From Synergistaceae bacterium (GTDB taxonomy: Bacteria > Synergistota > Synergistia > Synergistales > Synergistaceae): 54,680 nt of DNA. The notes under the pieces are model-generated. The model was not told the DNA's origin and ran no database searches. It worked only from the letters and a program-made list of their open reading frames with translations. The stretch covers positions 1-54,680 of the forward strand of contig JAUNJZ010000017.1 in assembly GCA_030533085.1 (NCBI GenBank), given 5' to 3'. Every line of letters starts with the position of its first letter. The stretch's first letter is position 1. The position numbers were made by a program, and so were the translations under genes. Shown here one piece after another: positions 1 to 8,158 of the stretch.

Positions 1-52
1 TATGTGACATTTTCTCTGAACTTTTAAGGTGACATTTTCTCTGGCTATTGAC
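1..52. mobile_element. Probable right end of an IS21-like insertion sequence
   Basis: The 15-mer GTGACATTTTCTCTG occurs at 4-18 and again at 29-43 (25-bp period), followed by a boundary ending TTGACA near 52. Repeated subterminal motifs inside ends of the form TGTCA... are typical of IS21-family elements. Any transposase genes would lie to the left, outside the window. This is a family-level guess from end structure only. Confidence 0.45.
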
Positions 53-75
53 AGTGTTAAATTTAAAAAAAGTAA

Positions 76-117
76 AAAATATTTTACGGTCCCATTTCTG
101 CCGTAATGAGACCGTAA
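76..117 (-). terminator. Rho-independent terminator after the VOC gene
   Basis: On the minus strand TTACGGTC (117-110) pairs with GACCGTAA (91-84). The stem continues through a CATT/AATG pairing and is followed by a T-rich run (AATATTTTTT). It lies downstream of the VOC gene and closes the minus-strand unit. Confidence 0.65.
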
Positions 118-180
118 TTTCTATAGATGTGATGTGTGTCAGAGTAGGAGCACCAGAGAAAACGAAGTTCCGTGCGTTAT

Positions 181-630
181 TTATTCGTGATGCGTTTTCC
201 TGATAAGCATGATCACGCCGGCTTCGTCCTGCGTATCAAAATAGTTGAAACCGCTCTGGTCGGGTCGGCGCCCTCGGCTAAAAGTCTTCATGCCTCTCTC
301 CTCGCAAACCTTTTCGCCATCGTTGACGTCGTCAACGACAAAACCAATGTGGTAGACGCCCTCTCCATGCTCTTCAAGAAAGCGTTTCTGCGGACTGTCA
401 TATTCATCGCATGGCTGGACAAGCTGTATCTCGACATCCCCGACGAGCGCTTCCACGTAACGAAGCCCCATAAACCCCTCCATGCCAGGCACATCAAGCT
501 CTGTATACTGAGTAAGCGGCGGATATTCCTTCCAGGGGCCGATGCCAATGGATTCAAAATACTTGACCTTCTCCTCAATGCTGCGCACGGCGATACAGAT
601 GTGGTGAAATTTTTCAAACGGATAACTCAT
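181..630 (-). CDS. VOC-superfamily (glyoxalase/methylmalonyl-CoA epimerase-like) protein
   Basis: This 149-residue protein has two glyoxalase-fold half-domains: an N-terminal one beginning FHHICIAVRSIEE and a C-terminal one with GVYHIGFVVDDV. The His near residue 9, the Glu/Gln of VEIQLVQP and the YHIGF His are the kind of residues that bind a divalent metal in methylmalonyl-CoA epimerases and related lyases. Length matches single-subunit VOC enzymes. An AAAGGGAG ribosome-binding site precedes the ATG. It follows the NhaC gene by 70 nt on the same strand and ends in a terminator, so it is probably the last gene of the epimerase-antiporter unit. An isomerase or epimerase role on the same pathway is inferred; the substrate cannot be read from the sequence. 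Confidence 0.8.
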   Translation of the reverse strand: MSYPFEKFHHICIAVRSIEEKVKYFESIGIGPWKEYPPLTQYTELDVPGMEGFMGLRYVEALVGDVEIQLVQPCDEYDSPQKRFLEEHGEGVYHIGFVVDDVNDGEKVCEERGMKTFSRGRRPDQSGFNYFDTQDEAGVIMLIRKTHHE

Positions 631-700
631 CTTATTCTCCCTTTCCTTGCTATAGAATACATATACATTTTAGCTATTTCAATGAAGATTTTTCGTTATG

Positions 701-2224
701 CTATTCAGGTTTTTCAATAAGAGGTCTTTTCTTGCCTAGAACAGGCTCGCCATTGATATCTTTCCAGTATATACCAATGCCAAGGTACGTAATCACAACT
801 GCCACGATTGGGTTCATCCATAACAAAAATGCGTATGGGAGATAAGTCAACGTAGCAACACCAAGTGTTCCGGCGCAAAAAACTCCGCCTGTGCACCATG
901 GAACTAGGCCAGCGGTAAGAGTTCCCCAATCCTCAAGCGTGCGGGAAAGCATTCTGGGATGTAATCCCATTTTATCAAAGGCAGGTTTATAGATACGCCC
1001 GGGAACTGCTATAGAAAGATACGCGTCGCCAAGGAAACAATTGCTTAATAGCGACGAAACGCCTGTGGCAAAAATAAGCCCTGGAACTGTTTTTACGCCT
1101 TTCATAATCGTTTCCAGTATAACGTTGAAGAAACCACAACATTCCATCGCGCCGCCAAAAGCGAGCGCGAGAACCATAAGAGACACTGTCCAGTTCATGG
1201 ACTGTAGTCCTCCACGGTTAACAAGCCTTGTAATATCTTTTGCGGCCTGTATCACAACTTCAGGCGCCACCGAGAGCTCGTTATCAGCAATGAACTTTGT
1301 AATGATGCTTATATCTTCAACAGCGGTAGATAGCGTTTTTGCAAGCGTTGATGTATATCCATTCTGTAACGCGTTGAACATATCAACAGGCCCGTGCCCC
1401 TGTACGGCGATAAACGCCATCGCGATCAGTATACCAGCCCAGATGCTAGGCAAAGCCGGCTTTTTACTTGCAGATAGTCCGATTACTACAAGCGGCGCAA
1501 TAAACGCAATTGGGCTAATCCAGAACTCATTACGCATTATGGCCAGCATCGCATCAATTTTGGCACTTTCGAGGTTGCCGCCAGAAAATTGAAATCCCAT
1601 AAATAACAGTATCACTGATACTATCACGAAAGTGGGTCCTGTAGTCCAAATCATAGCTTTTATGTGTAGGAAAAGATCTGTACCCGCGACAGCAGGTGCT
1701 AAAATTGTCGTATCAGATAGCGGAGACATCTTATCCCCAAAAAATGCTCCGGATATTATTGCTCCAGCCACAATAGGTGCAGGTATCCCAAGCCCTAATG
1801 ATATTCCTAAAAGGGAAAGGCCTATCGTCCCTACTGTGCCCCACGACGTACCTGTTGCCAAAGACACTATAGAGCATATAATAAAACTGGCGAGCAAAAA
1901 TATTGATGGTGATAATATCTCCAGCCCATAATATATCATGGAAGGTACAATACCAGATGTTATCCATGTACCGATAACCACACCAACCGTCCACATGATA
2001 AAGATTGACTGCATTGCCACCAACACGCTATTTATCATACTCTCTTCAAGAGTACGATAGCCAATTTTTAAAAACGCTACCCCACAGAAACATACAATAC
2101 AAGTTGCTATGACAATGGGGCCATGGATGTCAACTTTCCAGAACAATACTCCAAACATAATCAGCGCAACAATTATCGAGCTTATAGCACAAACTAACAA
2201 TAATGAAGGTTTACGCGGTTCCAT
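701..2224 (-). CDS. nhaC: NhaC-family Na+/H+ antiporter-like transporter
   Basis: A 507-residue polytopic membrane protein with about 11-12 hydrophobic segments. The conserved NhaC core is visible: SLATGTSWGTVGTIG followed by GAIISGAFFGDKMSPLSDTT, the GDKxSPLSDT signature with its essential acidic residue. Known family members exchange Na+ for H+, but some couple this to organic-acid or amino-acid exchange (malate/lactate MleN). Since the gene sits between a proline-racemase-family epimerase and a VOC protein, substrate-linked antiport is a reasonable inference. The start is supported by AAAGGGAGG 7 nt upstream of the ATG. A long inverted repeat lies upstream. Confidence 0.88.
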   Translation of the reverse strand: MEPRKPSLLLVCAISSIIVALIMFGVLFWKVDIHGPIVIATCIVCFCGVAFLKIGYRTLEESMINSVLVAMQSIFIMWTVGVVIGTWITSGIVPSMIYYGLEILSPSIFLLASFIICSIVSLATGTSWGTVGTIGLSLLGISLGLGIPAPIVAGAIISGAFFGDKMSPLSDTTILAPAVAGTDLFLHIKAMIWTTGPTFVIVSVILLFMGFQFSGGNLESAKIDAMLAIMRNEFWISPIAFIAPLVVIGLSASKKPALPSIWAGILIAMAFIAVQGHGPVDMFNALQNGYTSTLAKTLSTAVEDISIITKFIADNELSVAPEVVIQAAKDITRLVNRGGLQSMNWTVSLMVLALAFGGAMECCGFFNVILETIMKGVKTVPGLIFATGVSSLLSNCFLGDAYLSIAVPGRIYKPAFDKMGLHPRMLSRTLEDWGTLTAGLVPWCTGGVFCAGTLGVATLTYLPYAFLLWMNPIVAVVITYLGIGIYWKDINGEPVLGKKRPLIEKPE

Positions 2225-2336
2225 ATTTTTTCCTCCCTTTCATTCCATAACAAGACTCCGGAAATACGTTCGCGACTGGCTGTCCCTGCTTTTGATATTA
2301 ACGCGCTTTATACATTTTCATCCTCTCCCCCCTCCG

Positions 2337-2396
2337 ATATAGGAGCTTTTTGTTATTTGTATTTATGGTCTGTTTGTTATTAAAAAGCTCCGATAT
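2337..2396. repeat. Long inverted repeat between epimerase and antiporter genes
   Basis: ATATAGGAGCTTTTT (2337-2351) is mirrored by AAAAAGCTCCGATAT (2382-2396) with one mismatch and a roughly 30-nt AT-rich loop. On the minus strand it lies after the epimerase stop and before nhaC, so it may be a terminator, attenuator or processing hairpin. Its loop contains one copy of the TTTGTATTTAT motif (2356-2366). Confidence 0.55.
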
Positions 2397-2439
2397 TTAC
2401 AACCTTTGTTTGTATTTATTTAATATTCCTATATAAAAT

Positions 2440-3453
2440 TTAAATTAAGAACCCTTCTTGTAGGGGATCTTCTGGTTCCAATACGAATTGGTTGAATCCG
2501 GTAATCCACGCCTGTCCGGAAACGCGCGGAATAATTGCTTGCTTCCCACCGACATAAGTAAGTCCATCTATAGTGCCAACAAATTTCGTACCAATTATGC
2601 TGTAGCTTTCCAAATGTTGACTTAAGGACATTACCCCATTATGATGTAGCAAGGCCATTCGAGCACATGTTCCTGTTCCACAGGGAGAACGGTCTATCGC
2701 GCCGGGGTGACATGAGGCTGTTTCAATGGAGCTTAAATTGCCCGTGCTTGTTGTGACCATGTCATCTGTAAAAATCACACCATAAATTTCATTGATTTCT
2801 GGAATCTCGGGATGCGCAACATTTAATTCAGAATTGCCCCATTTTTTTAACCATATTGCAAATCTATCAATATCATTTGCATATTCAGGCATGACTCGGA
2901 TATCGAGATCTCGTGCCTTTACAAAAATATAAAAATCTCCACCATAAGAAACCGTAACTTTTACTTTTCCAATATCAGGAACGTCAACTTCTATATCGTC
3001 TGTATATAAAAAAGACGGTACATTTTGAAAAGACACATTTGTTACAATACCATCTCTTACTATTGCCATCGCATCGATTCTTCCTGCAGGCGCATCTATA
3101 CGCACAATATTTTTACCCTCAAACGGGGTGACAATGCCTGTCTCTAGAATAACCTTCACTACGCCTATAGTAAGGTGCCCACACATAGTAGCCTGACCTG
3201 TTGTGTGCATATAAAGGACGCCCACATCTCCATCTTCTGTAACAGGTGGCGTTAACACTGCTCCAAACATATTTGTGTGTCCACGTGGCTCGCGCATTAG
3301 TAAACTTCTTACACTGCTCAAGTTTGTCTCAAACCATTTCATTTTGTCTATCATCGTATTCCCACGAATTTTTGGGAGCCCTGATGTTACAACCCTTACA
3401 GGTTCTCCCGCCGTGTGTGCGTCTACCGTCGTGATAATTTTCGTAAAATGCAT
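2440..3453 (-). CDS. Proline racemase / hydroxyproline 2-epimerase family protein
   Basis: A member of the proline racemase fold, about 337 residues, starting VDAHTAGEPVRVV. Both catalytic cysteines are present: MCGHLTI and DRSPCGTGT. This favours a racemase or epimerase over trans-3-hydroxyproline dehydratase, in which the second Cys is replaced by Thr. The MREPRGHTNMFGAV signature is also intact. The start used is the internal ATG at 3453, preceded by GGAAGGGGAA; the frame is open 16 codons further upstream but has no ribosome-binding site there. Proline versus 4-hydroxyproline cannot be decided by eye. It is upstream of the NhaC transporter and downstream of a GntR/FCD regulator, as in other amino-acid racemase operons. 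Confidence 0.88.
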   Translation of the reverse strand: MHFTKIITTVDAHTAGEPVRVVTSGLPKIRGNTMIDKMKWFETNLSSVRSLLMREPRGHTNMFGAVLTPPVTEDGDVGVLYMHTTGQATMCGHLTIGVVKVILETGIVTPFEGKNIVRIDAPAGRIDAMAIVRDGIVTNVSFQNVPSFLYTDDIEVDVPDIGKVKVTVSYGGDFYIFVKARDLDIRVMPEYANDIDRFAIWLKKWGNSELNVAHPEIPEINEIYGVIFTDDMVTTSTGNLSSIETASCHPGAIDRSPCGTGTCARMALLHHNGVMSLSQHLESYSIIGTKFVGTIDGLTYVGGKQAIIPRVSGQAWITGFNQFVLEPEDPLQEGFLI

Positions 3454-3803
3454 ATATCTTTTTCCCCTTCCTACGCTTGTCGATAAAAATAGACATTCCA
3501 CATTAGGTAAAGCATTATCTTGCTATAATCAACCCAGCGCGTATTGTATTTTAATTAAATTAATATACAATACTCCCCCTGCGCTCAAGATATAATTTTG
3601 CACACACAAAAAAACAATTAAATAACTATAATCTTAATAGGACATCTCATTTGTAACATTATGTCACTATGTTTTTTAGATGCCATTTTTAGTTTAAAAA
3701 ATTTTTGTATTTAATGTGTATTCAATATAAAAATACAAAAAAACACCTTAATCTTAAGTTATTGATGAATGTAATGTGAAGTTTATTTTTTCCCCCTATT
3801 TTT
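3454..3803. promoter_or_regulatory. AT-rich 350-bp regulatory interval with inverted repeats
   Basis: No gene is visible here. It contains two perfect inverted repeats: GTATTGTAT (3541-3549)/ATACAATAC (3565-3573), and TTTTTGTATTT (3702-3712)/AAATACAAAAA (3731-3741). The second includes a copy of the TTTGTATTTA motif found in the other intergenic regions of this locus. It is probably the promoter/operator region of the epimerase-nhaC unit. No clear -35/-10 pair was picked out. Confidence 0.45.
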
Positions 3804-4475
3804 TTAATCCATATAATTCATTTTAAATTCCTTAAACGCCTGCCAAGTGCTTTCTTTAACATTATCAAGATGTAACGATAGCTTTTCCGTAGCGAGGGCT
3901 ATGTCCCTTTTCTCTATCGCATTAAGTATGTCAAGGTGCTCCTGCTTGGACTTCAGAAGACGGTTCGGCATCCTCCCGGATATTCGACGAAAAGTCTCAA
4001 GCTGCGTGTTTATTGTATTCAGGAAGGCTACCATCTTTGAATTCATACAGTATTTCATAATCGTCTTGTGCAGGATGATGTCACTTTCATAGAACGATTC
4101 CGCGGAACTGTCCGAAGAGAGGGCTATCAGCTTCTCGTGAAGCTCTTTCAATTCCTCGTCTGAAGCCTTTTCAATACATTGTTTCAGAGAATATAATTCA
4201 AACAATTTTCTTATTTCGCAGCTCTCCGTCACATCTTCATAAGAAAAGCTCCTGACGTACGTTCCGCGGTTGCGCACTTTGTACACAAGGCCGTCGGCCT
4301 CAAGCCTTCTGAGCGCTTCTCTCAGCGGCGTACGGCTGATATTGAGCTTCTGTCCGATATCATTTTCAATGATAGGATCATTGGGCTTCAGCTCAAAATC
4401 GGTGATAAGCTCCAGAATATAATTGTATGCCTGCTCGCATAACGAATCTTTTGACATTTTCTCATTCCAATCCAT
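3804..4475 (-). CDS. GntR-family (FadR/FCD-type) transcriptional regulator
   Basis: 223 residues. The N-terminal winged helix-turn-helix carries the GntR signature (IGQKLNISRTPLREALRRLEADGLVYKVRNRGTYV, quoted in part: RTPLREALRRLEADGL). The C-terminal all-helical region from about residue 80 fits the FCD ligand-binding domain, including the ESDIILHKTIM segment that supplies Asp/His metal ligands. FCD regulators commonly respond to carboxylic or amino acids. It is transcribed in the same direction as the epimerase-nhaC genes and is the obvious candidate to control them and itself. The start is at the first ATG; a second ATG (codon 7) is nearly as good because neither has a strong Shine-Dalgarno. 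Confidence 0.88.
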   Translation of the reverse strand: MDWNEKMSKDSLCEQAYNYILELITDFELKPNDPIIENDIGQKLNISRTPLREALRRLEADGLVYKVRNRGTYVRSFSYEDVTESCEIRKLFELYSLKQCIEKASDEELKELHEKLIALSSDSSAESFYESDIILHKTIMKYCMNSKMVAFLNTINTQLETFRRISGRMPNRLLKSKQEHLDILNAIEKRDIALATEKLSLHLDNVKESTWQAFKEFKMNYMD

Positions 4476-4536
4476 CTGTTATCATATAAACATATGATTC
4501 ATATTTTTACATCTGCCACATGCCTTTGTATTTATA

Positions 4537-4572
4537 TTGCATACAGTATATCAAAATAATATTTCCTGTCAA
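4537..4572 (-). promoter_or_regulatory. Promoter of the GntR gene with a palindrome over the -10
   Basis: Minus strand: TTGACA (4572-4567), 16-bp spacer, TATACT (4550-4545). The 9-bp palindrome ATACAGTAT (4541-4549), within TTGCATACAGTATATCAA, overlaps the -10. This is where an autoregulatory operator would be expected. A TTTGTATTTAT motif (4525-4535) lies just downstream. Confidence 0.6.
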
Positions 4573-4668
4573 GTCTCAGAGCAAAACTGGCAAAAATTGA
4601 ACGGCATTCCGCAATCTTGACATTGGAACGCTGTCAGACTGGAAGGCAGTTTATTATGATGCTTTCTT

Positions 4669-5496
4669 TCAAAAGGAGCTCCAGATGAAGCTTTCTTCAT
4701 ATTTGCGGAAATCGCGCCAGGTAAGTTCTCCCTGTATCTCAGGCGCAGAATGTTTCAAAATGCGATCGCAAATGCAGGAGAAATATTTCGGTTCGGAGAC
4801 GGAACCGCCAAATGTCTGGCCATAGACCGCATAGTCGCGGTCTTTATGATAATGGCCAAAGTACCAGCGTGAGAATGATGTTTTCTTCGCTACAGCTTGA
4901 AGATATTCCGTTACCCTGGTCTGTTCGACTGGCCGCTGTTCCCTGTTTTCTTCTTGCAGCAGGTATTTTGCAATCTGGTACGGCGCGTCGTGCGTCAGTA
5001 TGAGATCTACCCGCCAGCCGACACCCTCCAGCTCTTTTTCTCCTCGGACATACTCCTCTTCCAACGGCTCTTCCTGGGGCCACCAGTTTTTCCCCTCTTT
5101 CCGGAAGGCCCTGTCGAAGCTTGTCGCCCCTCCAAAGCACCATATCCGATAACCGTCTATGATATATATGTGTCCGCGCGACTTGAGATGCAGGACATGA
5201 GGACGGAGCACCCCGACAGGGCCTCCAAACTTCTCTTCCACATCAAGGCTGTATAGTCTATCAAAGTTTTCGTGGTTGCCGTCTATAAAGAGTGTCGAAT
5301 AAGGCTGTTTCTCCAGGTAGTCTAACGCCTTTTCCTCTCTCCTATCGCTCCCCCTCGACCACAGCCAACCGAAATCTCCCGCGATAATGACGTAATCATC
5401 CTTCGTCAAATCCTTTGCAGTCTGGCTGAATGGCTTTCTCCACAGCTTCGACGATTCATATTTATCACCGTGAATATCTCCTGTCAGATACAACAC
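4669..5496 (-). CDS. Calcineurin-like metallophosphoesterase
   Basis: About 275 residues with the full metallophosphoesterase motif series: GDIHG, GDFGW, GNHE, a central LTHDAP and the C-terminal GHYH. These provide the two-metal site of the calcineurin fold. The substrate is unknown; relatives hydrolyse nucleotides, phosphoproteins or phosphodiesters. The frame opens at a GTG at 5505, but that codon sits only 3 nt after GGAGG. The GTG at 5496 has better spacing and places the first motif at residue 5. It is monocistronic by position and marks the boundary before the replication module. Confidence 0.85.
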   Translation of the reverse strand: MLYLTGDIHGDKYESSKLWRKPFSQTAKDLTKDDYVIIAGDFGWLWSRGSDRREEKALDYLEKQPYSTLFIDGNHENFDRLYSLDVEEKFGGPVGVLRPHVLHLKSRGHIYIIDGYRIWCFGGATSFDRAFRKEGKNWWPQEEPLEEEYVRGEKELEGVGWRVDLILTHDAPYQIAKYLLQEENREQRPVEQTRVTEYLQAVAKKTSFSRWYFGHYHKDRDYAVYGQTFGGSVSEPKYFSCICDRILKHSAPEIQGELTWRDFRKYEESFIWSSF

Positions 5497-5592
5497 TCCG
5501 CTCACCCCCTCCGTGTACGATATATTCCGTCCACTCGTGTAATATAATTATATAACACTGCCAGTGTAAGATAATACCCCTGGGTAGCCTAG

Positions 5593-5811
5593 ATGATTAC
5601 TTATGCACAGACACAGGTCAAATTTGAAGTTATCAACACCCTTCAGGACGGCAAGAAGCGCGTCGGGCGGTTGATTTTATTCAAAGAATGCCAGAAATAC
5701 TACCGCGGGTTGCAGAATTGGCTGTCCGAAAAAGGCTGGCTGAACGATAGTTGCCTTGCTGCACAGGACAAATTCAAGAAGTATCCTGACTACTTCCGAA
5801 TTCCGTGTTAA
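5593..5811 (+). CDS. Small hypothetical protein (72 aa), uncertain
   Basis: An open frame of 72 codons with protein-like composition (aromatic and basic residues, e.g. KYYRGLQNWLSEKGWL) and no obvious homology. There is no good ribosome-binding site before the ATG, so translation is doubtful. It lies on the opposite strand to the replication genes, at the outer edge of the replicon-like segment and just before a hairpin-rich noncoding region. It could be an accessory gene of that element or a remnant. Confidence 0.35.
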   Translation: MITYAQTQVKFEVINTLQDGKKRVGRLILFKECQKYYRGLQNWLSEKGWLNDSCLAAQDKFKKYPDYFRIPC

Positions 5812-6104
5812 AGGCAAAAAACGGCAGAGAAACGCCAGCGGCTAACCAGAAGCCAAAATCGACAACAATAAAGATAGAAGGTACAGCCGCAAGCGGCTGT
5901 GAATTGAAAGAGACCATCAAACCCAGGATCAAGCATTCCTCGCCACACCGTTTTACTCGCGTCCACGGCAAACATGGCCGCTGTGCTTGCGTGTAGAAAA
6001 CCGCGAGGTCAATCTTTTAATGGTTTTGTGTTTTTCAGCAGCAGGCTGCTGCTGCACTCGCGGTTTTATCTTTTAAAAATTGAACTGAACAAACATAAAA
6101 AAGC

Positions 6105-6136
6105 AAATGAGGAGATAGCGTATCTCCTCATTTTTT
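6105..6136. terminator. Bidirectional rho-independent terminator
   Basis: AAATGAGGAGATA (6105-6117) and TATCTCCTCATTT (6121-6133) form a perfect 13-bp stem with a GCG loop. A T-run follows on the plus strand and another (GCTTTTTT) on the minus strand. It would stop transcripts from the rep operon and from anything entering from the left. Confidence 0.8.
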
Positions 6137-6212
6137 GATTTTCTCTCTTTATACTCTTTAGGAAAAAAAAGCCCCTAAAAAGCTAGTGATAGCGCAGGGT
6201 AAAAAAAGGCAA

Positions 6213-6256
6213 CACGCCTGAAATCGGCTATTTCCACGCCTGAGATGGGCTATTTA
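6213..6256. repeat. Two tandem 22-bp iteron-like repeats
   Basis: Copies at 6213-6234 and 6235-6256 both read CACGCCTGA.AT.GGCTATTT and match at 19 of 22 positions with no gap between them. They lie 49 bp downstream of the repC stop codon. The tandem arrangement and roughly two-helical-turn length match the iterons bound by RepC in IncQ-type replicons. Confidence 0.6.
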
Positions 6257-6304
6257 ATTTCTCATCGCTCATCATAAATAATAAGCTGTGATTCATTCGT
6301 GAAC

Positions 6305-7186
6305 TTAATGGTTAAATTTATCCGGCTGTCTTATCGTCCATTTATCTTTGCTAACTTCTCTAACGCTATACTTGTAATTTTCCAGCTCCTGCAACGCTGG
6401 GAGAAGCTGCCGATCGCGCCATTCCCATAATCTTAGCTTGCGCTCCGATCCTACTGCATTACGTATCTGCTGCGACGTCAAAGAAATATGATGGCGGCAG
6501 GTTAGCAACCAAAATAGCCCTCGTGCAACGCTTGACTCAAGTTGATTGCACAGATCGGCAGAAGCGAGCAATGTGTATTGCTTATTTTGGGGCATAATCA
6601 ACTCGTGGGGGAATATATGTATGGTACTTCCGGTGCGACCAAGCTGCCGCTGTTTAATGAACGACCAGATATTACTTATCCTCACGCCGCTGTTATTTCC
6701 GTGTCTCCGCAGTGATTCTGGACTATTAGCGTATTCTATTTTAAGAGATACGCCGCCAATGGATTTCAGCGAATATAACAGCGTTTCCTTGGCCTTGCTC
6801 GTCCTCCGCGTCAAATCGTATAAATCCGACATTCTAAAAGAACTCATTAAAGTGCCAGGAAAACGGCCGCTATACTCGCCAGTCAAGCGTTCGTAGCCAT
6901 TCTCCTGCACAAGCGCCATCGCGGCCAAAAAGACGCCCATGTCAGGGTTGCAAACCAATGGCCTCGGGGCTTTAATTGTAAGTATATCGCCCCATTGGTT
7001 TGTACGTGTGATGATTAATTTGCCTTGCTCGCGCCGTAAGCCATTGGTCGATGAGCTCAATTTAGTAGCGGCGAAAAGGCAATTTTGAAAAATCGGGTGC
7101 GGTAGTCGAACATTACGACCATCTCCAGGCGTAATCTCAGCACGAACCGGAGTAGTCTCAGGCTTGTCAATAATATTATTCGTCAT
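6305..7186 (-). CDS. repC: RepC-like plasmid replication initiator
   Basis: 293 residues, close to the 283 of RSF1010 RepC. The C-terminal half shows the same pattern as RepC, from memory of that sequence: an SSVARGLFWLL helix, then a basic LRLWEWRDRQLLPALQELENYKYSV helical segment (quoted in part: RDRQLLPALQELENYKYSV), ending with WTIRQP, where RSF1010 has YDITRP. RepC proteins bind iterons in oriV and recruit the RepA helicase. It is the last gene of a three-gene operon, 3 nt after repA, and tandem repeats sit directly downstream. Overall similarity is low, so the call rests on length, C-terminal pattern and operon context. Confidence 0.75.
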   Translation of the reverse strand: MTNNIIDKPETTPVRAEITPGDGRNVRLPHPIFQNCLFAATKLSSSTNGLRREQGKLIITRTNQWGDILTIKAPRPLVCNPDMGVFLAAMALVQENGYERLTGEYSGRFPGTLMSSFRMSDLYDLTRRTSKAKETLLYSLKSIGGVSLKIEYANSPESLRRHGNNSGVRISNIWSFIKQRQLGRTGSTIHIFPHELIMPQNKQYTLLASADLCNQLESSVARGLFWLLTCRHHISLTSQQIRNAVGSERKLRLWEWRDRQLLPALQELENYKYSVREVSKDKWTIRQPDKFNH

Positions 7187-7189
7187 ATG

Positions 7190-8158
7190 CTATATCCTAT
7201 TGGAATCATCATTATAAGTTAATACTCCGGCATCGTTTCGAACCAACGTAAAAGGCGGCACCGGCTTATGGTTATTAGCCTTGGCGAGAGTCACTCGCAC
7301 TTTGTTGTCAGCTATTTCAGGTCGATCATACAAGTATTCGCTCTCGCTCGCCTTTCGTATTTTGTCAAGAGTAAGCATCCAGCGAGCGCCATCAATAATT
7401 GCCGAAGCGCCGCGCGCCGCCTGCTGCATTCCGCCGCTGCCGTTATACGCCGCGCTTTTATTAACATGGTGACAAAGCAATACTGCCATATTACAGTCTG
7501 CGGCCAGCTGCTCAAACCGCTTGATTACGGCATTCATTTCGTTGTTATCATTTTCATTGGCTTTGTAAAATTGCACAAGTGGATCTAAAATCAGCACATC
7601 CGGCTTGATATCGATTAACAGCCGATTTAACAGGTCGTAACTGTCATTGCTGGTTATGCTCGGCGCGCCGTGGCCGTGCAAAGGTGCAATCATAAAATTA
7701 TCGGCAACATCAGCCCATCGCAGCTTAGCCTGGTACTTGCCTATAAAACAATGCCAAATTGAATATAACCTGTTGCTGATTTGATCTCGGGTATCTTCCG
7801 CGGGCAGATACAAAATACGGATAGGTTCCTGCAATAAGGGAAAGGCAGATCCAAAGATATCAAGGCCTCCAGCCGCCGCCGCCAAGCCATACTCAAGGCA
7901 AAAATAGCTTTTGCCAGTTCCACCAGCCGCAGCCAATATCCCAACCATCCCGCGCTCCAACCCAGGCAGAAACTGAGGCGTATTAACATATCCTCTCGCT
8001 GGAATATTAAGCATCCAATCGCGAGGCAGCATGTAACGAAGCAGCCCCTCTGCCTCTGGCGGTACCGCCGGGCTCTCCGACGTTAAAGCCTCATCAACGA
8101 TTTCCTTGAACATGTCTCGTTTAAGACCTTCATCAATTGTTATGTTATTGTCCTGCAT
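7190..8158 (-). CDS. repA: RepA-like AAA/RecA-fold replicative helicase
   Basis: 322 residues. Walker A AAGGTGKS lies at about residues 77-84, and the Walker B strand reads DVLILDPLVQF. A later HHVNKSA...GGMQQAARGASAI stretch is the sensor/motif region typical of hexameric RepA (RSF1010/IncQ) and related DnaB-like helicases. In those plasmids RepA unwinds the origin after RepC binding. The start codon directly follows the primase stop (TAAATG), with GGAGG 7 nt upstream, so the two are translationally coupled. The protein is about 40 residues longer than RSF1010 RepA, the excess being at the N-terminus. Confidence 0.85.
   Translation of the reverse strand: MQDNNITIDEGLKRDMFKEIVDEALTSESPAVPPEAEGLLRYMLPRDWMLNIPARGYVNTPQFLPGLERGMVGILAAAGGTGKSYFCLEYGLAAAAGGLDIFGSAFPLLQEPIRILYLPAEDTRDQISNRLYSIWHCFIGKYQAKLRWADVADNFMIAPLHGHGAPSITSNDSYDLLNRLLIDIKPDVLILDPLVQFYKANENDNNEMNAVIKRFEQLAADCNMAVLLCHHVNKSAAYNGSGGMQQAARGASAIIDGARWMLTLDKIRKASESEYLYDRPEIADNKVRVTLAKANNHKPVPPFTLVRNDAGVLTYNDDSNRI

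Larger units (their letters stand above)
5812..6304. other. Candidate origin region (oriV-like): hairpins, terminator and iterons
   Basis: A 493-bp noncoding stretch downstream of repC with dense structure. In order: the palindrome ACAGCCGC/GCGGCTGT (5883-5900); a nested stem-loop with outer arms AAAACCGCGAG (5997-6007) and CTCGCGGTTTT (6057-6067) and an inner hairpin CAGCAGCA/TGCTGCTG (6036-6054); a 13-bp stem (6105-6133); and two tandem 22-bp repeats (6213-6256). IncQ origins combine iterons, an AT-rich segment and single-strand initiation hairpins near repC, so this is read as an origin. Function is inferred. Confidence 0.5.

Noticed and set aside
1632-1931. Plus-strand ORFs inside nhaC and other opposite-frame ORFs over real genes
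   Set aside because: They are antisense or out-of-frame shadows of genes with clear motifs.
5805-5996. 63-codon plus-strand frame after the 72-aa ORF
   Set aside because: It starts at GTG overlapping the previous stop region, has low-complexity composition and ends at the hairpin; better read as part of the noncoding origin region.
5997-6067. Nested stem-loop considered as a retron msr-msd RNA or integron attC
   Set aside because: No reverse transcriptase or integron integrase is in the window and the core attC motifs (GTTRRRY) are absent; an origin hairpin is more likely next to repC.
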